A DNA stretch of 64,000 nt from Brugia malayi. Lineage: Eukaryota; Nematoda; Chromadorea; Rhabditida; Onchocercidae. Positions 27,439 to 64,000 of the stretch are shown piece by piece. The position numbers and the translations under genes are program-made. The notes below the pieces were generated by a model. That model searched no databases. It saw only the letters and a list, made by a program, of their open reading frames with translations, and was not told where the DNA came from. The first letter of the stretch is position 1, and each line of letters starts with the position of its first letter. The stretch covers positions 6,266,187-6,330,186 of the forward strand of contig NW_025062475.1 of assembly GCF_000002995.4 (NCBI RefSeq), given 5' to 3'.

Positions 27439-27968
27439 AGAAGTTTGGCCATCGAAACATTAATAATGTATTCGTTACCTTCTGTTGTATTCTACACCTA
27501 TTCGGAAAAACAATTTTGGGGTAAAACAGAGGCATTGTTAGAAATTAATTAAATTGTTGAATTCATTTCTGAAATTTTTATTTTGGTCAGTATTGTTCAC
27601 ATAAACTATTTGTCAGCGCAATACGATAACTTTCACATGTTGTTGCCTGATCAGAAAAAAGAAAAGGAAGCTGTACAAGTGAACGGTGAAGAGTTTTTCG
27701 AAATTGAAAATACATAACATATAAAAAACTTATATAATTTCTTTAACACCTAGTCTTCATAGCTAATCGACAGTTTAAAATATAAAACTAGAAAACATAA
27801 AACAAGATCTACATAGAGTAAAGGTTTTTGAGTACTTACTCTAATTTAAATACGTTTTAAAATGGATTCCGACTGTTCAAAATAATTTGAAATAGCTCGA
27901 TCCCATAGTCTCTTCTAAGTCTTAAATAATCAGATTTACAAGAACATCATTAATAATGAAGATAAAAT
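27439..27968. other. Convergent spacer between FAR and Ku70 genes
   Basis: 530 bases separate the two stop codons. It should contain both 3' UTRs. A plus-strand open stretch at 27592-27717 with Lys/Glu-rich content ends here in TAA and may be an unassigned exon. Nothing else recognisable was seen. Confidence 0.55.
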
Positions 27969-30900
27969 TTATGTGCTTCTATAGTGCTTCTCAATTGCAT
28001 CAATGATATCTGCCTTTTTAGCATATGGTTTAATGTAGACGAGCTCCTCGATTGCTTTCTTCTTTAACTGCGTTACCGTCATCTTCTCTAACTGAAATTT
28101 GCAGTGTTTAGAAAAAGCAAGTTGAAAATAGTTATTTTTAAGCAAGAATTAATATTAAGACAATAAGAAGCTATGGACTCGTTACATTTAAAATAATTAA
28201 GTAATAAGTACGAATATTGTCTGCAATATGTCAAACAAAACTAGCATTTTAATTTACCAAGTGATTACTAGCCAAATACAGCAAGCTTTCGTCCAACGAT
28301 TTCTTCCTTTTTGTATTCCATGTGTTACCTGCTTAATAAATAAAAAATTCTTTGAAGAAATCTGCTAAAGTAATGATAAATATATTTTCACCTACTTAAG
28401 AAAACATCTTTATTCCTAAAGCAAATCGGTTCCAGAACGATAAATAGAAGCATTTGCAAGCACAAATATAGAAATGCACGATAAAGAGTTCAATCCAACA
28501 TGTAAATGAAGAAAATCTTTAAAACTAACTTATATGATCAGTCTTTTTTGCTTCCTTACTGCACTTTTGCTCTGAATTGCAACTTTCAGACAGTAAGCAG
28601 GAACGAAATTCGTCCAGCTCCTTTTCTACCCTTTTCCGAAAATTATTGTACGCAAAATATGGCTCTAGAATATTGCTTTTCTACACCAGGGCTGTTAAGT
28701 AAAAGCTGACACCAATTAAGGTTGGTCAATTTAAAATTTCTAGTGTTCCAGTACAATCACTGTAACATGAAAAAGTTAACTGTTTGTAGCACTATTGCTA
28801 GAGCGTCAAAACACTTTTATATCTATTTATACAAATCTCTTAATGTTCACCTTACTGAGCTATCCATTTATTAACTGCAAACGAACATGGTTAAGCACGT
28901 CAGCCTTAAACAAAGTTTACGATACCAATCCTTTTACAGCTCATTTTAACAAATCCACGATGCAAAAAAAGAAACATACGGATCTGATCTTGAACTTCCG
29001 CTATTTCATCACAATCTAGAGCAAGAGCTTCAATCACTTTATAATGTTTTTGCAATACTGAAAATAAAAGATGATATACTTAATATTTCGAGAAAAGAAA
29101 TAAAATACCAAAATTGTTTAAAATGGCTTCGCAACAAATAACTGAGTATTATTTTTTGTCAAAATAATCGACAAACTTGGAGCCACTCACCTGGATTATA
29201 AAATTTTTCGGGGAAATAACCAGATGTAAGTTTTTTCACCAATTTTTTTGCGACTTCAATCTGTTCCTTTGAGGCTAGAACTTGATCTTATTAGCTTTAG
29301 GCTTTCGTAATCTACAAACTTCAAGTCCTCAGTAATTTTTCATTATTTATACCATACTTTATACTATTTATAAATAAGGTTTTAATCCAACTGTCCAGCA
29401 AAAATTATAAAATACCAGCTGGCCAATCGCCGTCCGGATGAGTCATTTGTTCGCTGAAATCACGCTTATCTTCTGTAAATGGCAAATATATCAGATGAAA
29501 CCCAGGGTAACGAAATTTTGAATTGAACTCGTCCTAAATATACATCGGTTACAGCAAGTAAATTGAAAATATCTTCGTTTGAAAAAAAGCTAAGTAAAGA
29601 AAGACGAAGATATATATATAAACTTTTGAATTATCCTCAGCAACGGACGCTTGTGGCACCAAAGCGACAAGCTTTGGCGGTACATTCGTTTTTTGAGTAT
29701 ATCGACATATAATCATTTTCCTCTGATTCATACAAACTTCATAAAGAGTACGGTACATTCGAGTAGAACCCAAAATATCCTAAAACTACACACATCTCAT
29801 TTTAGCCACGATTACTGAGCGAATTTTTTTAATTCCAATCAGATCTAGACTAAGTTATTTGCAAAAATCATTTCAATTATCGTAGTATAAGGATTATGCC
29901 GGAAAGTATCACTATATTCCATAACAATCATATTTTTTTTTGCAATGTACCATATAAAAAAGCAGTGATGCAACTCTAAAATAAATTTATCAGATTTTCT
30001 AACCATTCATTAAATGTTCCTATTCAATGAAATGCAAAGGACACATATTTATTCACCTTTTCAAGAGGATAAACGAACTGTGAGCTTCGGACATGATGCG
30101 TGATTTTAAGACACGAAAGAGGTTTAAATCCGAGTAATACCATACCTATAAATGATATATAGAGAGTAAAACGAAAATTGAATACTGAAGGATAAACGAA
30201 CATCTGCTACCCGTTCTTTCCTTCAAGAAGAAGTGAAACTAATGCACAAAAATGTTATTAGCAAAAATGTTTACTCAAAAAGAATCGATTTTAACCATAC
30301 TTCCTTATTTCTTGCAAAATAATGAAATATGCAAGAAAACCTAAAACCTGGAGGTGTTAGCCTTCGCAACTTTTCGACTTCATCTGTGGATAGATCAACA
30401 ACTTCACCTCCGATCTGTCGCTTTAGAATGATTTCCTTATCAAGTATTGGTATTTCCTCATTACTCTTAAAAAAAGGAATTATTTAGAAGGAAAATTAAA
30501 AGGAGGAATTATTTAAAAAATAAAACCTTACAAAACTCCGCCGTATCTAAAATAGATTTAAAAAGAAATTATATCTCAATCTAATACAAATGCTTCACAA
30601 TGAAAATTTTAGAAAATCTAAATATGAACCTCTTTATTAACATATATATATGACCGCTGCATAATTTCATTTTTTTCAGCATTTAGAATCGCAGGCTGAG
30701 GAATCTTCTCTGAGTGTAGCAAAGAATAACTAAAAAATACTATTCTTGAAAGTGATTCCTAACTTTCCATATGAATAAATAAACATGAAAATAGAAATTT
30801 ATAATCAAATATGAATTTTAATATATACGAATTATTTAAAAACTAACTGGGAAATCTTATAAATGAATTTCCGCTGCATCTAAAACAGATTTAGAAAGAA

Positions 30901-32814
30901 TCTATTTATAACACTTCAAATGAAGTACAATAACACAAACATTCCAACTGAAAACTTCAATCCATTTCCGAATTCGAAATTCATGCCTGTTATATTTCGA
31001 TGTGCATACTGCTTCTTTGGTATACTGCAAAACTGATAAACTAAATAACAAAATAACTAAATACACATGATTCTGCGAAAGTAATCTGCAGTAATGTATT
31101 TGTTTCAAAACTGTTATTAAATAATTATAAAAACAGAAAATCAAATACAGATAATCGCAAAAACTGTCTGAAACTAACTCTTTTTCCAGTTCGCCAATAT
31201 TTGTGAAATTCTTTTCAACATCTGGGTCAAACTGCTCCTAAAACAAAAATAATCACAAGAAAAAAACTCCTGAAAAGCTAGTAATATGGACCAACGACGT
31301 TTTACATTATATAAAATGAAAAAAAATAGTACTAATGACATTTTATAAATTTTTTGTATTTATTACCATTAAACCTTACCAAAATATTGAATACAAATGT
31401 ATCGTTTTCAGTAATAAGTGGAAAGATCAAAAACTCTGTGTTATGATTGCGAAGATCATCAGCATTTTTGCAGGCAGCAACACGATGCTGATTATTTGCA
31501 CCAAATAGATTCATTTCGTTGGTGAACAAATAAACAGTCCGTTTTCGGAAATAAGGGCTACAATTTCATTACAGTAAAAAGTGGGCCATTCTGAAGTTTC
31601 TGCAGAAGCTCGCAGGTAAAATCAAAAAAAAAAAGTTCAAAAAAACTTACGTTCGGGAAGTCATTCTTTTAATGCATAAAAACAGTGCTTCGCTATAATC
31701 ACAGTGACCATGTCCACCATATATGGCCTTGAAAGCTGACAATATATTTTCTGCAAATGAATTTGAATTTAAATTTTCTACACTAGAAATTGGAAAATTA
31801 ATTGTAAATTTAGAAACCAGATTAGAAAACAATTAGAAGACTATCAAAAGGAATAAACAGAATTAAACTGAAGAATTCCCAACAGTTAAATGTTAGACAC
31901 CATTTCAAGGATCAAATACGACTCTAAACTGAACAAACTTTACAGAGTTTTTTCCCTTACATTACATCACACAAGTAAGAGAATTTATAATAAAACTAAT
32001 AGCCAAAGAATCCAATAAGATGCCTGATTTTAATAATTGATCTAATTCTTTGATTCGTTCAGCAGACACTTCTTCTATTTCTTGCATAACATATACATGG
32101 TCGATTGAATGCGATTTAATTTGCTGAAAACACTACCATTGTTAATGTACTTCCAGATTCTGGGTTTAACCACTATCGCATATCTATGGATGCTTTAAAA
32201 TAATATCTCTTCAGCTCACTGAAAATTTCACTCCAAGTATATTTTAGATTATACACTTTGAAGCCTTCTTTCTGTTTGCATTCCTTTTTGACTGCTTTTC
32301 AATCATTCCCTCCCCCCCCCCCCCACCCAAAAAAAAAAACATTCTATTTTTAACGCATGCCATTCCAAAAACATCCAATGTTCCGTTTCATTCCGTATAC
32401 AGTGGCTTTCGAGGGATTTAGCAACCACAAGAAGTCCTAAATTGACAAGTGTTAAGATCAGTGCTGAAAAAATTACAGTATTTAAGAGGATGCAACAAGT
32501 ATACTCTCCGAATGCTGAAGTTACCGCTTTGTTGACCATTTGCAAACGCACAATCTGCAAGAGATGCAATTGATTAGCACATCAAGAAGATTATGGGTGT
32601 TGGTTGCAATAGACATGAGACGGATGAATTATACTTTCAAAGCTCTTCGAAATGAACAATCGCTTTCTGAATCAACACTTTTGTATTTCTCGAACATTTT
32701 GGGTGAAGCATCAACAAGGAAAATGGTACATTTCTTGCCACCATCTGCCAGTACGGATGCAGAGAGTTCTTCAAATTCATCGCCATCCGTAAATTCGTCA
32801 TCTTCGTCTATCAT
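27969..32814 (-). CDS. cku-70: Ku70, DNA end-binding subunit for non-homologous end joining
   Basis: Seventeen exons, all in phase, give 620 residues (human Ku70 has 609). Exons, 5' to 3': 32814-32635, 32554-32477, 32123-32024, 31750-31651, 31557-31380, 31237-31179, 31024-30929, 30729-30630, 30465-30348, 30145-30057, 29779-29624, 29533-29416, 29274-29191, 29057-28980, 28664-28530, 28328-28258, 28091-27969. An acidic N terminus precedes the vWA-like region (CTIFLVDASPKMFE, later VYLFTNEMNLFG). The Ku core shows FSVGMF, GMVLLGFKPL and PPKLVALVPQ. The last exon is a SAP DNA-binding motif (LEKMTVTQLKKKAIEEL). Ku70 pairs with Ku80 as a ring on broken DNA ends and at telomeres in the nucleus. The third intron appears to use a GC donor. 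TTTGCAG stands just before the start codon, suggesting a spliced-leader acceptor. The gene is divergent from dynein. Confidence 0.94.
32022..32023 (-). other. Candidate GC splice donor, Ku70 intron 3
   Basis: Read on the minus strand, exon 3 ends ...AAATCAG followed by GCATCT. Using GC here joins phase 1 to the acceptor TTTGCAG before 31750. It gives a protein whose length in this segment (LDQLLKS then ENILSAFKAIYGG) agrees with other Ku70s. A GT alternative 27 bases further on also keeps frame but adds nine residues. Confidence 0.6.
32308..32328 (-). other. Guanine-run element (G-quadruplex candidate) in Ku70 intron 2
   Basis: On the transcribed-sense (minus) strand the order is GGG, T, thirteen G, A, GGG, which meets the usual four-run quadruplex pattern. 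It is next to a T11 run (sense strand) and stands out in very AT-rich DNA. It lies between exons 32554-32477 and 32123-32024. Confidence 0.6.
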
Positions 32815-34233
32815 CCCTGCAAATTTGATTTACAAATGAGTAGCACTGCACAAATACCATGCACTTTTATCATTTCGGTATCACTTTCGCTGAATTAATC
32901 AGAAGAATGAAGTATACAACGATCGCAACAATCCATTTCCTCTGATATTCACTCTGCGTTTCTCCTCTCTTGCTCTTCTATCCTATTTCGTCAGTTCAAA
33001 TACTTCAATAGAACTTATGGATTAATCTTATTTAAGGATCTCAAATTGTGATCTTTGCTAGCCTCGCTGAGCGAAGTTGAACTTCTGTAGGAAGGGGTCA
33101 CGACATTACAACGAAAATATCCAAGGTAGAACACTGTGTAATGCCTGGAACATGTGGGTTGATAGGATTATAGAATATGTGTGAGTGATCAGTGCTTACT
33201 TTGAGCAAAGATTCTCGTGACACATCTCTGTCACTCAATGTCTCATTGTTCCTCATAACAAGCCAAGTCCTCGAAAAAGAAGAAAAGAGAAGAGTTCTTT
33301 CTCGGTTCGTTCAGTGAGACATTTGATGGATGTGGAAGAAGCTGAGAGCGAACGACAGCTGCTAAGGCATTGGCCACATCTTGTAATATAGCTCCTCCTG
33401 TGCCCATGCCTCTTTTCTCCTTTCCTACTCCTTAGTACCCATTTCCGTTCACTTAATTTGGTAACTAGCTTAGCTCGTGATAACCAATCAGTCTGTCATG
33501 AATATACTATCATGACTTAGCATTAGCATCTGTGGGAGCAGGTAGCTCGTTGAAATTTCACTTTGGAGAAAGATAATGTTTGCTGTTCTTTCCTGAAAAA
33601 TATGAAGTGTGTACAGCGCATGCTGTAGTTAGGTGGGATTTCACAGTGCAGGGTGACACTCTGCAAACTCTGCAAGGATGTTGCAGTAGTCTTTCCATCT
33701 CTCTCCTCTTTCTATTTGTCATTTATTTTCTTCTTTTCTGAATAAACTGTAAGCCTTTTATCTGCAACATATGTTGATGCCGAAGTGAGTGCTACATCGC
33801 TCTCTTTTATCAGTTCTTTCTATCACACCAATCACCTGTCCATCTGTCTGCCTCATCACTACTGTTTGATGAATCCAAAATCCTAACGAAATGGGTTGGA
33901 TGAATCTTTCATGCATCTAGGAAGGACCAGAAATTTTTATCGGCCTTCACAAGAGCACTCTTGAAACCGTACTGACTAATTGATAGTTTATCATTAAGGA
34001 TGAAAAGCATTGTCCATTATCACTCAGGTGTCGTAGTGATCTCAAAGAAAGGAAAAATTTTGTGGATCATTAAGTTAGATTATCAGTCTTTTGGACGACT
34101 TCTTCCGGATACTGGGTATTTAGGGAAAAAAAAGCGTTGTGTTGTTTGTGTTTGATTTTATGTACTTAATGAATTATCATTTCGTGTTGACAGGAAATTG
34201 AGATTTGAATATTTTAAGTGATGGTTTGGCCGA
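32815..34233. other. Divergent promoter region between Ku70 and dynein heavy chain
   Basis: 1.4 kb between two start codons facing away from each other, so both promoters should lie here. Base composition looks less AT-rich than the flanks, especially 33040-34100. A 56-codon open stretch with basic, protein-like content is at 33221-33391 on the plus strand. A TTGACAG at about 34187-34193 could be the dynein spliced-leader acceptor. No known promoter motif was identified. Confidence 0.5.

Positions 34234-34241
<8 letters not shown>
34221..34241 (+). promoter_or_regulatory. Short upstream ORF overlapping the dynein start codon
   Basis: ATG at 34221 opens a six-codon ORF (MVWPND) that stops with TGA at 34239-34241. 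The dynein ATG at 34234 lies inside it in another frame. If the mRNA begins upstream (for example at an acceptor near 34193), ribosomes meet this ATG first. Confidence 0.5.
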
Positions 34242-58207
<23,966 letters not shown>

Positions 58208-59331
58208 TTATTTCATATGTAGGAAGGTTTTGCCGCGAGAATAGGGCGAGCAGAAATTATAAATTAATGTATTGTTTATCGATTGTTACATCAACATTTT
58301 AATATACCTGTTTTTCTTGCATTACATCTGTTTGTCAAATTATTTACTGCATTTACGAGAAGTCGTAACCTTATTTTATGTCGATATTCGGCGCAGAGGA
58401 GTGGATGTGTCAGTATTGCATTTTGAACGTGTGAGTTGATTGGTTTGTGAAGTAAGACATAGGTAGAGTTTTCATAGTATACCTTTTTATCAAGCATGTT
58501 AAGTTTAAGTTCTTATGTAAGTTTAGTTTTCTACTTATACCTATAAAAGTGGTCAGAAAAAGGTCCATGATCCATTAGTATATGTAATAGCTTTATGGAA
58601 TCATAAAACTGTCCTAACATGGGATAGAATTAAGAATTTTACTAGAGTACAGAAAATTCAAACATTTTCGAAGACTTGACTTCAGGAACTAGAGATCCCC
58701 ACTGTAGTTAATAGTAAATCTATACAGCTTTCACTTATTTCCCGTCCTTTTGGTCGCATAAAGAAAAGTCATTGTTTTTATTTCTTTTGCGACAGTGTTT
58801 TCTTCAGGTATTTCTCTGGTATGGTATCTTGCATGGAATAAGGATAGTACTGAATTGTTATTGCAGATAAAAGAAGCCCCATCATATTTCTGGTTAAAAT
58901 TACTCAATTCATTTGACAATTTAAAAAGGAATTGACTTTCACAGCATGAAGGAATATGTTAGACAGGGTAGCCGGGTTTGCAGTATAATAGTGTTTGCTG
59001 CAAGATCTGCAAATTACTGCTACATGAAAAAGTACATGGCTCAAAACTATAACAAATTATTCAAAAAAAAAAAAATGTGGTCGGTGACGGAAATCTCCGG
59101 TAATTACAATTTTTACAAGAAAAAAACCCTACTAAGGCACAAAACAGCCGATTCATTAAAACTACATTAATAGGGGTGGTCCGCAGTGGTTCCTTATATC
59201 TCTGTCAGGTAAAAATCCTAAATATAAAAACACCTGACGTCGTATTTATATTTGACTGTTTAAAGTCTGCAGGCCAAGCATCTTCATCAAAATGAAGATG
59301 CAACCTTTACTGATAAATGACAATCCTTAAG
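58208..59331. other. Convergent spacer between dynein and gos-28
   Basis: 1.1 kb between two facing stop codons, containing both 3' UTRs. Small ORFs present here have no recognisable content. A 7-bp inverted repeat (GTCAGGT / ACCTGAC) is near 59205-59241. No canonical AATAAA was seen close after either stop. Confidence 0.55.
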
Positions 59332-61230
59332 TTACATGCGCACTATATATATATACATTAAAATTAGGCAAGTTGATATCATCGTTGCCATTATGATCGA
59401 ATCTCGTCGCTTCCTCGCCTGCATTTTCTGCATCAAGCTATTCAGCAGTGGATATTTCTCTGTAATATAATATGTTGAATAATGAAAGTAACAAAGAAAC
59501 ACTTTTTTATTATGTGTACACTTAATCTTCAAAAAATATATGCATAATTAACTGACATATTCATATGGAGTCTAAATTTTTTGCTAAAGTCCTAACTGCC
59601 GCTGGAAATAAACGGAATGATCGAGATCTTTCCAGACATAAACGTAGTTATGATAAATGACTTCTCACATAAAGTCATGTTTTACCAATAAACTATCAGA
59701 CAGAAAAGTTCTGGATGAAGTCATAATTAAAGACGAAAAACAGTGCTTTCAAGAATAACATGCGGAAAAACTTACTAGTTAATGCATTCATTTTTTTACT
59801 AATGTCTCGTAGGCTCACCCGTTGATTATGGACATGTTCTTTTGCTGATATTGCGATGCTAAAATGTCTTGAATCAGTACTAACTCTAATACAAACAAAG
59901 TTAATCAAGATAATTTAAAGAAAACACAAGTGATAAAAATAAAAGAACTAAAGAAAGCAAGGATGTGTTGAATATGATTACTCCAGCGCTATCTTTCAAG
60001 TTCGACTGTGGATAGCCATACATTTGCATATTTGATTGTTAGATTATTAAAGAGCTGCAGGTGAAATATAGATCAAAAGTGAATAAAACATAAGTTACCT
60101 AATTTGTTCATCTAAAAGACGATCGCAGCTTGATATGTGTTCATTTTCTTTTAAATACATATCGCTTGCTTTTGAACGATTATTGAGATATGGGTTATCA
60201 TTCGAACTCCCACTTAACAGGCTTTCTCTAAAACAATCCTGCAGAAATACTGCTGCCGCATCGGAAATAAGAAAATCCATATATACAACATAAAAAATAA
60301 AGACTTGTAAAACGTAATACAAACCTTTGTAATTGATTTCTTATATTATCATGTGATCTGTTATATTCTGTACAGTAATCACGCAGTATTTCGCGATGCC
60401 TTTTAAGTGTGTGCTGTAATGCTGGACCAGATGCCCATGTACCAGTCCTTGAATTTTCCTGACACTTCGCTATATATTCTGTCATCTAAAATTGCATTTT
60501 ACTTGGTCATTTGAGAATTCCACGCTACAAAAAATATATTCCTTACTAGCCTAATTCTGATTAAGATTTAATAGATTAGGACAATAACTGCAATCATTAG
60601 AAAGGAGGATAATGCCTACCTGATCGTCAACCTGTGTAAGCTTGGCAATCATGCTTTCTATTTCTGCTGACAGTGAATCAAATATCTCCTGCTTACCGCT
60701 TACAGTTGTTTTGTCACTCAATAGTGCTTCACATCGACCTGTATAAACAATGCATTGAAAATAATATGGAGTTCATGCTTCTCAATTCTAGTTTTGGATG
60801 ATATGCATGGACAAAGTACTAGGATATTTTATCCTGCTTGTTCAAAAAGGAATCAGAAAGAGGAATTCTAAAGATCAATAAGACAATAAAACTATGCAGA
60901 ATCGTCATCCGAAGAAATAAATCAACAACGGCAGTGTGCGGTTTTACCTGACGTACCAGAGGCCAATTTGTTTAAAACTACTAATTTTGCATCGATATGA
61001 TTCTCAAGTGTGCGAGCACGACGTCGAAGATCTGAAAACGTTTAAGGTAGATCATAACTTACGCCATGCGAAATCAAGATTTGAATATTCAAGTGGACTG
61101 CAGTTGTGGAAAATCAGAAACAAACTTAAAATTGATTGGAACAAGCAAGAAATTACAGCTTAACACCCGTTTACCAGGCTTTTGATAGTCATTAGGAAAG
61201 AAAACACTTACCGTCCCAAATTTCCACCAT
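59332..61230 (-). CDS. gos-28: Golgi Qb-SNARE GOS28 (GOSR1)
   Basis: Seven exons in phase give 240 residues (human GOSR1 has 250). Exons: 61230-61212, 61031-60948, 60738-60620, 60485-60325, 60227-60099, 59858-59776, 59459-59332. The protein starts MVEIWDDLRRRARTLENHID, as GOSR1 starts with DLRKQARQLENELD. The conserved LQHTLKRHREILRDY block is in the middle. The SNARE helix has its central glutamine in VHNQRVSLRDISKKMNAL, followed by QARKRRDS and a C-terminal membrane anchor (MISTCLILMYIYIV). GOS28 acts in fusion of vesicles within the Golgi and from ER to Golgi. The neighbour upstream on the same strand is 650 bases away, so a shared operon is possible but unproven. Confidence 0.95.
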
Positions 61231-61882
61231 AACTTTCGCAAAAATCCTAAACAACTTCAGAGATTTATATTTCAATGGCTTACGGAGTCGCAACAATCTT
61301 TTTCCGTTGAAATAACACATTTTTAAACCGATTGTTTTCACTGGATATTTATATGGTGGCTTCCTAAGTAATTTTATCAAAAAACTATGCAATAAGTCTA
61401 ACTAAAAATACTAGTCAAATGAATCAGAAATTTAAAAAAGTAGCCAACTTGCTTTAAACCTCCCTCAAAATCATGATTTTCCATGTATAGCCAAAAAGTA
61501 TGTAGAATGGTGGAAAAGAACCAACAAAAACAAATAAACCATTCCAGCAAATCGATGTAATAAATTGAAAAATGCAAATTACATCATTCACCAAAAAATC
61601 ATGAGTAAGTCTAACTGAAAATTCATCAATCAAATGTAGTCTGAGGAAGTTTGCTAGGATGAAACAACGAGTATTAATATTATTATAATGGAGGTATTAA
61701 AAAAATGGATTCATATGGCCATTTTCTATGAATTATAACAAGGCATAACAAAACTTTAAAAAATTTACACTGCACGAAACAAAATTTTCGGAAAAATGTA
61801 AAACGAAATAGTATTGATCTTTCAATTATCAAATTTTTTGACCATATCGTTCTTGGCGACCTTTAAGTGTGGACTGATCATC
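61231..61882. other. Spacer between the acidic-protein gene and gos-28
   Basis: 650 bases, AT-rich, between two minus-strand genes. It holds the 3' UTR of the upstream gene and the gos-28 leader. A TTTAG about 20 bases before the gos-28 start could be a trans-splice site. No other signal was seen. Confidence 0.5.
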
Positions 61883-63725
<1,843 letters not shown>

Positions 63726-64000
63726 CTGAAATATCGTTATAATGCAGTTCAAAATCTTTAACAAACGGATGAATTAAGCCGCAGAAAAAATCAACATTTG
63801 AAATTTGATTAACCAATTTCAAAAAGAAAACATCAGCAAATTAATAATTGTAACAGTAGTCAATACCAATTCCACTGATGAAATAAAATTTTAGTACAAA
63901 ACCTAAAAAAATATGATTTACTTTATAGACCAAATAAACATAAAATAAAGTAATTTTAAAATCAGGTGAACTGCAGGAACAGTATTTTTAAAAATATTCA
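63726..64000 (-). other. Upstream part of the acidic-protein gene, exons unclear
   Basis: The first exon seen begins after a TATTTCAG acceptor, so this stretch is at least partly intron. A GTTAATC donor candidate at about 63810 would imply a small exon before it. No safe exon could be assigned up to the window end. Confidence 0.4.

Noticed and set aside
32303..32476. Extension of Ku70 exon 2 as an open 88-codon reading
   Set aside because: Cutting at the GTAATT donor at 32476 gives ILLNT joined to QIKSHSIDHVYVM, which fits Ku70. The extension reads into the guanine run and has no Ku70 counterpart.
59205..59241. Inverted repeat GTCAGGT / ACCTGAC as a terminator or RNA hairpin
   Set aside because: Arms of only 7 bp with a 22-base loop are expected by chance in a window of this size, and no RNA gene features accompany them.

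Overview
The window is a stretch of nuclear DNA from a nematode, very probably a filarial worm. The evidence is AT-rich sequence, many small introns with T-rich 3' ends, and a complete fatty-acid- and retinol-binding (FAR) gene whose 178-residue product looks like the FAR-1 proteins of Brugia, Wuchereria and Onchocerca. The exact species cannot be fixed from the sequence alone. No rRNA, tRNA, CRISPR array or intact transposon was seen.

Layout, left to right. (1) 24-17072, + strand: a large gene for an unnamed scaffold-like protein. Its N-terminal half is serine-rich and charged, followed by a SAM domain and a PDZ-like region near the C terminus. (2) 20230-22978, +: a ten-exon SLC36-type proton/amino-acid transporter of 449 residues. 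(3) 26008-27438, +: secreted FAR lipid carrier, four exons. (4) 27969-32814, -: a seventeen-exon Ku70 (620 residues) with vWA region, Ku core and C-terminal SAP domain. It lies tail-to-tail with the FAR gene. (5) 34234-58207, +: the complete heavy chain of cytoplasmic dynein 1, filling more than a third of the window and divergent from Ku70 across a 1.4 kb spacer. (6) 59332-61230, -: the Golgi Qb-SNARE GOS28 (GOSR1), seven exons, 240 residues, convergent with dynein. (7) 61883 to beyond 63725, -: the 3' part of an acidic, probably nuclear protein that I cannot name, just upstream of gos-28 on the same strand.

The genes form no single pathway. Each is an ordinary housekeeping or parasite gene: dynein and GOS28 in transport, Ku70 in end joining, SLC36 and FAR in nutrient handling. 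I rebuilt exon joins by hand from splice sites and reading phase. For the SLC36 transporter, FAR, Ku70, GOS28 and most of the two edge genes every join keeps phase. The dynein protein was read exon by exon and is continuous from the N-terminal tail to the C-terminal domain, with all four nucleotide-binding P-loops intact.

The points most worth a second look are an apparent GC-AG intron and a guanine-run element in the Ku70 gene, a short upstream ORF overlapping the dynein start codon, several protein-like open stretches outside the assigned exons (4642-4803, 9353-9466, 27592-27717, 33221-33391), a T30 run touching a dynein splice acceptor, and the two unnamed genes at the window edges. I did not find a convincing new biological system.
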